From positions 2,976,001 to 3,040,000 of the forward strand of contig NZ_CP101134.1 of the NCBI RefSeq assembly GCF_024296865.1: a DNA stretch of 64,000 bases, written 5' to 3'. The DNA is from Sphingobacterium sp. LZ7M1 (GTDB lineage: Bacteria > Bacteroidota > Bacteroidia > Sphingobacteriales > Sphingobacteriaceae). A model generated the notes under the pieces. It made no database searches. It worked only from the letters and a program-made list of their open reading frames with translations, and was not told the origin of the DNA. The position numbers and the translations under genes are program-made. Shown piece after piece: positions 38,049 to 46,083 of the stretch. The stretch's first letter is position 1, and each line of letters opens with the position of its first letter.

Positions 38049-39737
38049 ATGAATTTGACAAGAAGACAAAAAGGTCTATTGGGAATAGCATTTGTATGCT
38101 TTTTGATAATATTATCTTGGATCGGTTTATCCAAGTTCTTTCCTGAGAGCAACTCCTTGAGGTACCTACCTGATCGGATTTACCGCATCATCAAAATCGT
38201 ATTCGGTGGCGACCCTTCAGGTTCAGGCCTAGAAGCTGAAAATGTACCCTGGGAATTGATCCTAGCTAAGATATGTGCCATTGGCATTCTGCTTTTCGGT
38301 GCCTACAAGATTATTCAAAAGGTATTCTCCGAACAGTTCAATCTCTTAAAGGCTTCTTTCAAACAGAACCATGTCATCTCTGTGGGTATCTCAAAAAAAG
38401 GTAGGCAACTTTTTCAAAGCCTAAAGGAAGACTATAAGCAAAAAGGAATTGCCATTGAAAAGGAAACAGAGCATGCCGACATCAATTCTGTAAAAAAACA
38501 GGGCCACTTAGTGATTATCGGAAATGCCGAAGAAGAAAGTACCCTACTGGAAGCAGGGATCAAACGCGCCTCTTCCCTGATCGTCTTCCTAGAAAATGAG
38601 CAAACCGTAATTGAAATCATTGAATCTGTTCAAGATATCTACGATAGATCAAAATGTCAGAACGACTTGCATTGCTTTTTACATATCAGCAACCCAAGGT
38701 TGATCGACTTGGTCAAGAACACCGGAATCCATTTAGATAACAACCAAATCCAACTTCGATTCTTCAACATCCACAAGATGTTGGCAAGGCAGTTTTTTTC
38801 GCAATTTCCAATAGATCTACAGCGATCCGGTAAGGAACTTTCCGATATCAATAAAATCGTATTTTTAGGCTATGGGGATTTCGCAAAAGCCATGTTGGTC
38901 CAAGCCATGAGGATTTTCCATATTTCTGTCGAAAATGACCTGAAAATTGCTGTTTATTCCGAGCAAGCTGAAAAAGACAGGAATTACTTCAACGAGCAAT
39001 ATCCTAAAGCCAATAAGATTTTTCCTATTGAATTCCATAATTTTCAAGGAACCTACAATGAGCTGGTATCTAGGGAGGAATTATTGGATAAAGGCAATGA
39101 AACTTTGTTCATTACTGCTTTCGACCAGGACCAAACTAATCTCAATACCGCTTTGGAACTCTTGGACAAAACCCAGAATAGTAAATTCCCGATCTATGTG
39201 CTCAATGCTGAAGGAAAAGGTTTGCGGAAGTTGATCCGCTATTCGGAAGAAAGCGATAGGATAAAATTCTTTGGTCAGATGGAAGATATCTGTAACCTTG
39301 AATTTATCACGGGCAATAAATTGGACAAATTAGCCCAGGCCATCCATGATGATTATAGAAAATTACTTTCCGGTACCAGTTCAGAAAGTGCCCGATACAC
39401 TTCTGATTGGTTAACCCTGAGCGAAGATGCAAAAGATGCCAGCCGAGCGCAGGCAGACCATATTCCCTATAAGTTTTTATTGACCCATAAAGAATGGCCA
39501 GTAAACCAGCCGGATGCAATAGCTTTCAGTGAGGATGAAGTGGAAACCTTGGCCATTATCGAGCATAACCGCTGGATGGCACACCGATATATCAATGGTT
39601 GGGACTATGGAGAAGTACGAAATGATGAGCTTAAATTCCACCCTTCCCTGATTCCTTGGGAAATCTTGAGCGAAAGTGAAAAACAGAAAGATCGAGACAC
39701 CATCCTTAGAATTAAGATTCTTTTGAACGAAAAATAA
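38049..39737 (+). CDS. Membrane protein with two TrkA_N-like Rossmann modules and a C-terminal RyR domain
   Basis: A 562-residue protein that begins 3 bp after the TIR gene, so it is surely cotranslated. Two hydrophobic helices occupy about 8-30 and 68-88. A first Rossmann-like region (about 106-200) has HVISVGISKKGRQL and VIIGNAEEESTLLEAGIKRASSLIVF, the pattern of TrkA_N/RCK domains that bind NAD(H). A second one (about 267-390) has KIVFLGYGDFAKAMLVQA with a G-x-G-x-x-A loop. The C-terminus (about 495-555) matches the ryanodine-receptor RyR domain: EHNRWMAHRYINGWDYGE, then FHPSLIPWEILSESEKQKDRD. I see no pore-loop motif, so it is not an obvious potassium channel. Likely a sensor or effector that binds nucleotides near the membrane, working with the TIR protein; function is inference. 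Confidence 0.85.
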   Translation: MNLTRRQKGLLGIAFVCFLIILSWIGLSKFFPESNSLRYLPDRIYRIIKIVFGGDPSGSGLEAENVPWELILAKICAIGILLFGAYKIIQKVFSEQFNLLKASFKQNHVISVGISKKGRQLFQSLKEDYKQKGIAIEKETEHADINSVKKQGHLVIIGNAEEESTLLEAGIKRASSLIVFLENEQTVIEIIESVQDIYDRSKCQNDLHCFLHISNPRLIDLVKNTGIHLDNNQIQLRFFNIHKMLARQFFSQFPIDLQRSGKELSDINKIVFLGYGDFAKAMLVQAMRIFHISVENDLKIAVYSEQAEKDRNYFNEQYPKANKIFPIEFHNFQGTYNELVSREELLDKGNETLFITAFDQDQTNLNTALELLDKTQNSKFPIYVLNAEGKGLRKLIRYSEESDRIKFFGQMEDICNLEFITGNKLDKLAQAIHDDYRKLLSGTSSESARYTSDWLTLSEDAKDASRAQADHIPYKFLLTHKEWPVNQPDAIAFSEDEVETLAIIEHNRWMAHRYINGWDYGEVRNDELKFHPSLIPWEILSESEKQKDRDTILRIKILLNEK

Positions 39738-39753
39738 AGCTATAGCCCAAGAA

Positions 39754-39785
39754 TTTGTCTTTGCAGATTGTTTGGGCTATATTTG
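39754..39785 (+). promoter_or_regulatory. Promoter of the thiamin-salvage operon
   Basis: TTTG (39754-39757), 20 bases, TATATTTG (39778-39785), a full match to the Bacteroidota consensus. Transcription would start near 39789, exactly at the first stem of the TPP riboswitch. A 10-bp inverted repeat (TATAGCCCAA at 39741-39750, TTGGGCTATA at 39772-39781) overlaps the -7 box and may be the upstream gene's terminator or an operator. Confidence 0.75.
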
Positions 39786-39788
39786 ATT

Positions 39789-39865
39789 GGCTTTAGGGGT
39801 ATTCTAATAGGAATTGAGACAGACCCTTTGAACCTGATACGGTTAAAACCGTCGTAGGGAAAAGC
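39789..39865 (+). ncRNA. TPP riboswitch (THI element)
   Basis: The conserved core is present: AGGGGT, then GAATTGAGACAGACCC, TTTGAACCTGATACGGTTAAAACCGTCGTAGGGAA. The closing stem P1 is GGCTTT (39789-39794) with AAAGC (39861-39865). The P2/P3 and P4/P5 arms that bind the pyrimidine and pyrophosphate parts of thiamin pyrophosphate are recognisable. Downstream, AAGCAA/TTGCTT (39862-39875) can form instead of P1, and a stem CCATTATT/AATAATGG (39908-39938) covers the thiM start codon; both are plausible parts of the switch. Confidence 0.95.
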
Positions 39866-39934
39866 AAAATTGCTTGGCAAACCTAATTGCCTATTCCCTC
39901 CCTTCAGCCATTATTGTTTTTAATTTTTCAAATA

Positions 39935-40744
39935 ATGGAAAACGACATTTATCATTTATTGACTCAAGTCCGAGAAAAATCTCCACTCGTTCAAAACATT
40001 ACAAATTTTGTGGTCATGAACAATACCGCAAATGCCCTTCTGGCACTTGGTGCATCTCCAATTATGGTCCATGCCGAAGAGGAATTAGAGGAAGTCCTCA
40101 GTTTCTGCAATGCCCTTGTCATCAACATCGGTACCCTAAGCAAACCATGGGCAGAAAATATGATCCTGGCCACAAAGCTGGCCAACAAATTAGCTAAACC
40201 TTGGGTATTGGATCCGGTTGGTGCAGGTATCTCTACCCTACGCAATGAAACGCTAAAATCTCTATTGGAATTAAAACCAACGGTCATTCGTGGGAATGCT
40301 TCGGAAATTATCGCCCTTCAGAACTTTAACAATAAAAGTGCTAAAGGTGTGGACAGCACCCAATCAAGCAGCTCGGCCCTAGATGCCGGAAAGTTACTGC
40401 AAGAGGAAACGGGATCCATAGTTTGTATTTCCGGTGCCACTGATTATGTCATTTCAAAGAATGAAATCACCGAAATCAAAAACGGCACCTCCGTGATGAC
40501 CAAGGTAACTGGAATGGGCTGTACGGCTTCCGCAATTACCGCAGCATTCATTGGCTTAGCAAAAGACCCCTACCAAGAAGCTGTCGCTGGTATTGCCATC
40601 ACTAGTCTTGCAGGCGAATTGGCTGCCAAAATATCGAAAGGCCCAGGTAGCCTTCAGCTCAATTTTTATGACATCCTTTACAATCTTGCCAAAGAACAGA
40701 TTTTAGGTAACCTAAAACTAAAAAAATATGCCAATCCATCCTGA
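39935..40744 (+). CDS. thiM: Hydroxyethylthiazole kinase ThiM
   Basis: A 269-residue kinase that phosphorylates 4-methyl-5-(2-hydroxyethyl)thiazole from salvage. The ATG at 39935 gives the normal start MENDIYHLLTQVREKSPLVQNITNFVVMNNTANALLALGASPIM, the family's N-terminal substrate block. Other conserved segments are WVLDPVGAG, the VIRGNASEI motif and the C-terminal TKVTGMGCTASAITAAF with the catalytic Cys/anion-hole loop. It is the first gene behind the TPP riboswitch, and its 3' end overlaps thiE by 17 bases. Confidence 0.96.
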   Translation: MENDIYHLLTQVREKSPLVQNITNFVVMNNTANALLALGASPIMVHAEEELEEVLSFCNALVINIGTLSKPWAENMILATKLANKLAKPWVLDPVGAGISTLRNETLKSLLELKPTVIRGNASEIIALQNFNNKSAKGVDSTQSSSSALDAGKLLQEETGSIVCISGATDYVISKNEITEIKNGTSVMTKVTGMGCTASAITAAFIGLAKDPYQEAVAGIAITSLAGELAAKISKGPGSLQLNFYDILYNLAKEQILGNLKLKKYANPS

Positions 40745-41360
40745 TTTCCCCTATCCCCTTTATTTGGTGATTTCAGAAAAAGATTGTGTTAAAATGAATT
40801 GGCTGCAAGTTGCGGAAGAAGCCATATTTGGCGGGGTGGATATCATTCAATTGCGTGAAAAAGAACTCAGCCATACGGAATATTTGAACAAGGCAAAGGC
40901 ACTGAAAAAAATTACAGACCAATACCAGATTCCTCTGATCATCAACGATGCTCCTGAAATTGCAGTTGAAATCCAAGCTTGGGGCGTTCATGTTGGCCTT
41001 TCGGATACACAGCCCCTGGACATAGCTGAAAAATATGGAGATATCCTGAAAATTGGCTGGTCATTGGAATACCAAGATCAACTGGAAAGTCCTCAAATGG
41101 ACCCAACCCATCATCTGGGGCTCAGCCCTATTTTTAAAACAGCGACAAAGACCAATACTGTGACCACTTGGGGTATTCACGGTATACAAGAAATAAAACT
41201 AAAAACCGATAAACCGCTGATCGCTATCGGTGGTATGAAGCAGGACAATGCTGGACAGGCATTTCAAGCTGGCGCAAATTCCATTGCTGTCGTTTCTGCA
41301 ATTTGCGGCAGTTCAGACCCAAGAAAAGCAGCCGAACTGTTGAAAGGATTATTAAAATGA
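40728..41360 (+). CDS. thiE: Thiamin-phosphate synthase ThiE
   Basis: A 210-residue TIM-barrel enzyme that joins HMP-pyrophosphate and thiazole phosphate to thiamin phosphate. Family motifs: GGVDIIQLREKELSHTEY, PLIINDAPEIAVEIQAWGVHVGLSD, HHLGLSPIFKTATKTNT (phosphate-loop region) and IAIGGMKQDNAGQAFQAGANSIAVVSAI. The residue at the usual GVHLGQ position is V-G-L, slightly divergent. It overlaps thiM (17 bases) and ends in ATGA shared with the start of thiD. Confidence 0.95.
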   Translation: MPIHPDFPYPLYLVISEKDCVKMNWLQVAEEAIFGGVDIIQLREKELSHTEYLNKAKALKKITDQYQIPLIINDAPEIAVEIQAWGVHVGLSDTQPLDIAEKYGDILKIGWSLEYQDQLESPQMDPTHHLGLSPIFKTATKTNTVTTWGIHGIQEIKLKTDKPLIAIGGMKQDNAGQAFQAGANSIAVVSAICGSSDPRKAAELLKGLLK

Positions 41361-42196
41361 AAGAAAACAAAAAATATAAAGTACCAACTGTTCTCAGTAT
41401 AGCGGGCTTTGATGGCAGCGGTGGTGCCGGCATCCAAGCTGACACCAAAACCATTTCATCCCTAGGCTGCTATGCCATGAATGTTTTGACGGCATTGCCG
41501 GTACAAAATACCCAAGGGGTGAAGAACATTTTCGACATCCCTGTTGAGGCTGTAAAGGAGCAATTAGATTGTCTCTTTGAAGATATCTATCCCGACAGCA
41601 TCAAAATAGGGATGGTACATAATAGCAAATTGGTCGAAACCATTGCTAATTCCCTGAAAGATTATAAAGGCAGTATCGTCTTTGACCCGGTTATGGTTTC
41701 CACTAGCGGACATCGGCTGATCCATGAAGAAACCATAGCGGCCATTAAAGAACTATTGTTTCCGATAGCCCAAATCATTACCCCTAATCTTGATGAAGTT
41801 TCCGTATTGGTGGGTAGAGAAATCAGCAGCGTACATGCGATGGAAGAAGTCGCTGATGAAATCTTAAGTTTAGGCTGTAATGCTGCACTATTAAAAGGTG
41901 GACATCTTCAAAGCGATATACTCACCAGTATATTGATCCAGAAAAACCATGCAGCGCAATATTTCGATTCTAAACGTGTGAATACCAAGAACACACACGG
42001 CTCAGGCTGTTCGCTTTCCTCTGCCATTGCATCATTCCTTGCCCGTGGCTATCACTTGGAACAATCCACCGAAAATGCTCTCATGTATATCAACAGTGCC
42101 ATAAAAGGAAGCAAAGATCTGCTGATAGGAAAAGGAAATGGACCACTGAATCACTTTTTTAACCCTCAAAGACTCATTAAATATGAAATGGACTGA
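41357..42196 (+). CDS. thiD: Hydroxymethylpyrimidine (phosphate) kinase ThiD
   Basis: A 279-residue ribokinase-fold enzyme that phosphorylates HMP and HMP-phosphate. The ATG at 41357 overlaps the thiE stop as ATGA and is preferred over an upstream TTG. Conserved parts: VLSIAGFDGSGGAGIQADTKT (substrate site), GYSIKIGMVHN-type strand, FDPVMVSTSGHRL, IITPNLDEVSVLVG, and NTKNTHGSGCSLSSAIASFLA with the catalytic GSGC anion hole. Its 3' end overlaps tenA by 14 bases. Confidence 0.95.
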   Translation: MKENKKYKVPTVLSIAGFDGSGGAGIQADTKTISSLGCYAMNVLTALPVQNTQGVKNIFDIPVEAVKEQLDCLFEDIYPDSIKIGMVHNSKLVETIANSLKDYKGSIVFDPVMVSTSGHRLIHEETIAAIKELLFPIAQIITPNLDEVSVLVGREISSVHAMEEVADEILSLGCNAALLKGGHLQSDILTSILIQKNHAAQYFDSKRVNTKNTHGSGCSLSSAIASFLARGYHLEQSTENALMYINSAIKGSKDLLIGKGNGPLNHFFNPQRLIKYEMD

Positions 42197-42836
42197 TCAA
42201 GCTTGGGAAGCTATCCAACCCATCTATCATGAAATATTGAAAATGCCCTTTATCGAAGAATTGAAAAACGGAACCCTCCCATTGGAAAAGTTTCAGTTCT
42301 ATATGCTTCAGGATGCCAAATACCTCGAACATTATGGACGAGCACTTGCGGCACTCGGTTCAAAGGCAGAGGACAATGAAATGGCCTTGGACTTCTTTGA
42401 ATTTGGCAAGAATGCCTTGATCGTGGAAAGAGCTTTACATGAGGCTTATTTCAAGCAATTCAAGCTTGAACCCAATCAAGAGATTACGATAGAGCCCGTT
42501 TGTCACCATTATATTCACTTCTTGAAAAGTACGGTGGCCTATGATCCCATAGAGGTAGCTACGGCAGCCATCTTACCTTGCTTTTGGATTTACAAAGAAG
42601 TGGGAGACCATATCTATCAAAACCAGAATACAGATAATAACCCTTACAAGAATTGGATTGAGACCTATAGTGGCGATGAATTTGCCGAAGGTGTGAAAAA
42701 AGCCCTACAGTATAGTAATTACATGGCAGAAAACAGCACAGATAAAGGTAGAAAAGCCATGCTTGAAGCCTTTATTGCCGCAAGTAGATTGGAATTTAAT
42801 TTCTGGGATGCTGCTTATCGGAATATAAAATGGTAA
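42183..42836 (+). CDS. tenA: TenA-family aminopyrimidine aminohydrolase (thiaminase II)
   Basis: A 217-residue all-helical TenA protein that hydrolyses damaged thiamin pyrimidines (for example formyl-aminopyrimidines) to HMP for salvage by ThiD. The key segments are the N-terminal WEAIQPIYHEILKMPFIEELKNGTLPLEKFQFYMLQDAKYLEHYGRAL block, the active-site Cys in ILPCFWIYKEVG, and the C-terminal RLEFNFWDAAYR helix. It is the last gene of thiM-thiE-thiD-tenA. The four together recover thiazole and pyrimidine; no de novo pyrimidine gene (thiC) is present here. Confidence 0.93.
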   Translation: MKWTDQAWEAIQPIYHEILKMPFIEELKNGTLPLEKFQFYMLQDAKYLEHYGRALAALGSKAEDNEMALDFFEFGKNALIVERALHEAYFKQFKLEPNQEITIEPVCHHYIHFLKSTVAYDPIEVATAAILPCFWIYKEVGDHIYQNQNTDNNPYKNWIETYSGDEFAEGVKKALQYSNYMAENSTDKGRKAMLEAFIAASRLEFNFWDAAYRNIKW

Positions 42837-42993
42837 GCAATTCTTGAATTTTGGGCCAACTATTAAGTTACAAAAAAAGTACAATATTAGCGCGGTAAAG
42901 ATCATTTATTAACGTAATTAATCTCCTGTTTTTGGCGCAATGCAAACATGATATTTGAGTAAAGGATTAAGCAAACCATTAAAATCAAATATC

Positions 42994-43407
42994 ATGAAAC
43001 AAAGAGTTCCAGTATCGCAGATTATGACAACCGAGTTGATCACATTGACTCCGAAAGATAGCTTATATGAGGCGGAGAAACTATTCAAGAAACATAATAT
43101 CCGTCACTTGCCTATTGTGGAGGGCAAAAAATTAGTTGGGGTAGTCAGTTATTCTGATTTATTGAAAATTAGCTATGCGGATGTAAACGAAGAGGATGAT
43201 ATCGAAACTATCGTTTATGATATGTACAGCATTCCGCAGTTAATGGCTAAATCACCATTGACGGTAGATCCTGAAGCGACTATAAAGGAAGTGACAGAAA
43301 CCCTTTCTCAAGTTTCTTTCCACTCCATTCCAGTCGTGGACGGTGAAGACCTTGTAGGGATAGTAACTACTACAGATCTCTTAAAATATTTTATCGATCA
43401 ATATTAG
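42994..43407 (+). CDS. CBS-domain-pair protein
   Basis: With ATG 42994 the protein has 137 residues and consists of two CBS domains: the first (about 8-65) with VSQIMTTELITLTPKDSLYEAEKLFKKHNIRHLPIVEGKKLVGVVSYSDLL and the second (about 78-134) with MAKSPLTVDPEATIKEVTETLSQVSFHSIPVVDGEDLVGIVTTTDLL. CBS pairs bind adenine nucleotides and regulate partner proteins. It stands alone without an enzymatic partner; a strong terminator follows at 43427. Confidence 0.92.
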   Translation: MKQRVPVSQIMTTELITLTPKDSLYEAEKLFKKHNIRHLPIVEGKKLVGVVSYSDLLKISYADVNEEDDIETIVYDMYSIPQLMAKSPLTVDPEATIKEVTETLSQVSFHSIPVVDGEDLVGIVTTTDLLKYFIDQY

Positions 43408-43426
43408 TATTTTGTTAATAATTAAT

Positions 43427-43467
43427 TTTCAGCTGTAGACCAAATGGGTTTACAGCTGAAATTTTTT
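43427..43467 (+). terminator. Rho-independent terminator after CBS gene
   Basis: 15-bp stem TTTCAGCTGTAGACC / GGTTTACAGCTGAAA (one G-T pair), 5-base loop, then TTTTTT. Confidence 0.92.
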
Positions 43468-43554
43468 ATAAGGAAATTTATTATTACAAAAACTCTTGAT
43501 AACGTAGCTTTTGGCGCAGTTTTTGGGTATTTTTGATTATAAAATTTATGTTAT

Positions 43555-44019
43555 ATGAAACAACTATGCTTACTTGCTGGAACCGCAGCGTTATTGACAT
43601 TCGGTTCTTGTACTTCAAACGCTAATAAACAATTGGAATCTAAAGATTCAAGTGAAACGGTATTGACAGATTCTAACCCCGTTGACAGCACCCATACATC
43701 CCAAAATTCGGTTGATTGGGCGGGTACCTATTCTGGCGTATTTCCTTGCGCTGACTGTCCAGGAATCAAAACTACGGTGACCTTAAACTCCGATGAAACC
43801 TTTACCTATGAAGGTCAATATCAAGAAAGAGACACTAAAATTGAGGATACCGGTAAATTTATGTGGCATGACAACGGCAGTGTCGTTCATTTAGTAGGTA
43901 AAGAAGTAAACATGAAACTAAAAGTTGGCGAAAACCAATTGTTCTCCCTAGACCAAGATGGAAAACCTATCGACGGCCCTTTGAAAGACAATTATATCTT
44001 GAAAAAAGTAACTCAATAG
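43555..44019 (+). CDS. NlpE N-terminal-domain lipoprotein (copper-resistance / envelope-stress type)
   Basis: A 154-residue lipoprotein (lipobox TFGSC, Cys19) with a Ser/Thr/Asp-rich linker, then an NlpE-like domain (about 58-150): WAGTYSGVFPCADCPGIKTTVTLNSDETFTYEGQY contains the C-x-x-C motif PCADCPG conserved in NlpE. In Enterobacteria NlpE senses surface contact and lipoprotein or copper stress; in Bacteroidota these short proteins are usually annotated as copper-resistance protein without direct evidence. A TATTTTTG box at 43528-43535 fits a -7 element. A terminator follows at 44043. Confidence 0.9.
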   Translation: MKQLCLLAGTAALLTFGSCTSNANKQLESKDSSETVLTDSNPVDSTHTSQNSVDWAGTYSGVFPCADCPGIKTTVTLNSDETFTYEGQYQERDTKIEDTGKFMWHDNGSVVHLVGKEVNMKLKVGENQLFSLDQDGKPIDGPLKDNYILKKVTQ

Positions 44020-44042
44020 TATTGAGTTTATAGATATTGTAC

Positions 44043-44078
44043 AGAGCTGGTTTGAAAAAATCAGCTCTTTTTATTTTT
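44043..44078 (+). terminator. Rho-independent terminator after nlpE-like gene
   Basis: 11-bp stem AGAGCTGGTTT / AAATCAGCTCT with GAAA loop, then TTTTATTTTT. Confidence 0.88.
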
Positions 44079-44115
44079 GCCCTAACGGGCAATGTCATTA
44101 TGTTAAGTTTTTTTA

Positions 44116-44472
44116 GTCATCCTGAGGTTCACCCGAAGGATCTCGGAACATTGCAAACCTAATTTTGTGAATAATTGCATTGGCGTACAGTTTTTCTATC
44201 TTCAATAGTTTGTACTGGCGAACAGTTCCTAAATCTTAGGCTAACACCCCATTGTCGTCCTGACGCAGGAAGGATCTCGGAACATTGCAAACCTAATTTT
44301 GTGAATAATTGCATTGGCATACTTTCCTTTACCTGCGGTTATCCTCCGTTTCGTCATCCTGAGGTTCATCCGAAGGATCTCAGAACATTGCAAACCTAAT
44401 TTTGTGAATAATTGCATTGGCATACAGTTTTTCTATCTGCAATAGTTTGTACTGGCGAACAGTTCCTAAATC
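44116..44472. repeat. Three copies of a REP-like intergenic repeat
   Basis: A 120-bp segment starting GTCATCCTGAGGTTCA is repeated directly at 44116-44235 and 44353-44472 with only four differences. A shorter copy (44254-44322) shares the block GGATCTCGGAACATTGCAAA and what follows up to GCATTGGC. No open frame of significance crosses them. The right end forms a hairpin TCCTAAATC / GATTTAGGA. Confidence 0.85.
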
Positions 44473-44616
44473 AAAGATTTAGGATGACAGGGTCTTTATA
44501 TTGAGAACCGTACAGATTCCTCACTATTCGTTCAGAATCAAAATGCGTTAAAGAGGGATTCAGAGTGAAGCGAAGAATCTATTTTTTTATTTTTTGAGGT
44601 GTTTGTCATCCCGAAA

Positions 44617-44911
44617 TCGTAAGATGAGGGAACTATTTTTCAAATGAAGAGTGGATACTTCCGAGGCCCATTCGGTAAACTCAGGCTGACACAAAAGGTA
44701 TGGATAAATATTTCACCCAGGCTGTGGGTTCGCCATTACAAACATCAAATTTCTACAAGGATTCCACCCCCTCTGGGGGTAATTATCTGTCCTAAAAGGA
44801 TGAAGGAGTTAATCACCCTAAAGGGAGATTTTGATGTTAGGATTGCAGGAGGCGGGCTTATGCAATAAGCCCCAACAAATTCGGCTACCTTTCCAGCGAC
44901 ATAATGGACAC
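44617..44911 (+). repeat. Composite intergenic repeat, copy A
   Basis: This stretch is recognisably homologous to 48258-48468: both run through AAGATGAG, AAATATTTCACCC, GCTGTGG, TTCTACAA and TTCGG, and end at TCCAGCGACA just before the tandem units. It contains a hairpin ACCCCC / GGGGGT (44766-44780) and the stem GGGCTTAT / ATAAGCCC (44854-44872). Copy A carries an extra segment of about 50-80 bp. Confidence 0.7.
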
Positions 44912-44990
44912 GATCTTGGTCCATCCTCTCAACCCTTCCATCCTGGTTCATTCCTAGATCTTGGCCCATCCTCTCATCCCTTCCATCCTG
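44912..44990 (+). repeat. Tandem 45-bp repeat, 2 units
   Basis: Units start at 44912 and 44957 with GATCTTGG and end with ATCCTG; the same family as the arrays at 48469 and 55412, in the same orientation. It lies directly after the pyrD stop codon. Confidence 0.8.
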
Positions 44991-44993
44991 TTT

Positions 44994-46031
44994 CTACCTA
45001 CTTCTCTCTTTCAAGATCCCCTTACAGATATCTGCCACCAAAGATGGCCCTTCATAGATAAAACCGGTATAGACTTGGACCAAACTTGCTCCAGCATTTA
45101 ATTTCTCAATGGCATCCGCAGCAGAATGTATACCACCTACCCCAATGATCGGGAAGGCTTTATTGGATTTATCTGCCAAGTATTGGATTACTTCTGTAGA
45201 ACGACGGGTCAATGGTTTTCCACTGACGCCACCTGGTTCCTGTACCAACATTCGGTGGCTCTGTAATCCCTCTCTGGCGATGGTAGTATTGGTAGCGATT
45301 ACCCCTGCGATTTTGGTTTCCATCACGATCTCAACGATATCATCCAATTGGGTAAAGGTCAAATCCGGAGCAATCTTTAGAAGGATAGGCTTTGGGTTTG
45401 CCTTTTCCAGGTTCAATTGCTGCAATGTATTCAGGATATGCATAAGCGGTTCTTTTTCCTGAAGATCACGCAATCCCGGTGTATTGGGTGAGCTTACGTT
45501 TACCACGAAATAATCCACATAGTCAAATAAAGCCTTGAAGCAATAGATATAGTCATTTACAGCTTCTTCATTTGGTGTAACCTTATTTTTACCGATATTT
45601 CCACCGATTAAAACACCGTTTCTCTCCTTTAGAAATTTAAGTTTTCCGGCAGCTACATCAGCACCCTTATTATTGAATCCCATACGGTTGATCAAGGCAT
45701 GGTCATCGACCAACCTGAACATCCTAGGTTTATCATTTCCAGGTTGCGGCTTTGGTGTAACGGTACCGATTTCAATAAAGCCAAATCCTAGTCTAGCCAT
45801 ATCCTCGATGTATTCTGCATTCTTGTCGAAACCTGCAGCCAACCCTACTGGATTCTTGAAGGTCAAGCCAAAGACCTTGGTTTCTAACCTCGGATCTTCT
45901 ACACAATACAAGGATTTCAACAATGCTTTTGAACCCCATACTTTATTAAAAAATTTCAAGCCTGAAGTCACATTATGATGCGCTTGTTCAGGGTTCATCG
46001 AGAAGAAAAATGGTTTAACTAGCTTATACAT
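44994..46031 (-). CDS. pyrD: Dihydroorotate dehydrogenase, quinone-dependent (class 2)
   Basis: A 345-residue enzyme of pyrimidine synthesis that oxidises dihydroorotate to orotate and passes electrons to quinone at the inner membrane. ATG 46031 is chosen: the frame is open 79 codons further, but the protein [19 protein letters not shown] starts with the amphipathic membrane-contact helix typical of class 2. Conserved motifs: [67 protein letters not shown] (with the catalytic Ser) and [42 protein letters not shown] box lies 5 bases upstream of the ATG. Confidence 0.96.
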   Translation of the reverse strand: MYKLVKPFFFSMNPEQAHHNVTSGLKFFNKVWGSKALLKSLYCVEDPRLETKVFGLTFKNPVGLAAGFDKNAEYIEDMARLGFGFIEIGTVTPKPQPGNDKPRMFRLVDDHALINRMGFNNKGADVAAGKLKFLKERNGVLIGGNIGKNKVTPNEEAVNDYIYCFKALFDYVDYFVVNVSSPNTPGLRDLQEKEPLMHILNTLQQLNLEKANPKPILLKIAPDLTFTQLDDIVEIVMETKIAGVIATNTTIAREGLQSHRMLVQEPGGVSGKPLTRRSTEVIQYLADKSNKAFPIIGVGGIHSAADAIEKLNAGASLVQVYTGFIYEGPSLVADICKGILKERSR

Positions 46032-46036
46032 GAGTG

Positions 46037-46044
46037 CAAAGGTA
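46037..46044 (-). promoter_or_regulatory. -7 box of pyrD
   Basis: TACCTTTG on the minus strand matches TAnnTTTG and ends 5 bases before the pyrD start codon, so the mRNA would be leaderless or nearly so. Confidence 0.5.
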
Positions 46045-46067
46045 GCCAAAGATGCAGAAATATTCAT

Positions 46068-46075
46068 TACTTTTG
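46068..46075 (+). promoter_or_regulatory. -7 box of the ABC-F gene
   Basis: TACTTTTG matches TAnnTTTG and ends 8 bases before the ATG at 46084. The two divergent boxes lie within the 52 bp between pyrD and this gene. Confidence 0.5.
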
Positions 46076-46083
46076 CACCCGAA

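Noticed and set aside
38049..39737. Potassium channel TrkA/Kch assignment
   Set aside because: The Rossmann modules resemble TrkA_N, but there is no selectivity-filter (T-x-G-Y-G) pore loop and the C-terminus is RyR-like.
44175..44399. Small open frame in the repeat region
   Set aside because: It consists of repeat sequence only and is interrupted in the other copies; no start signal or protein-like composition.
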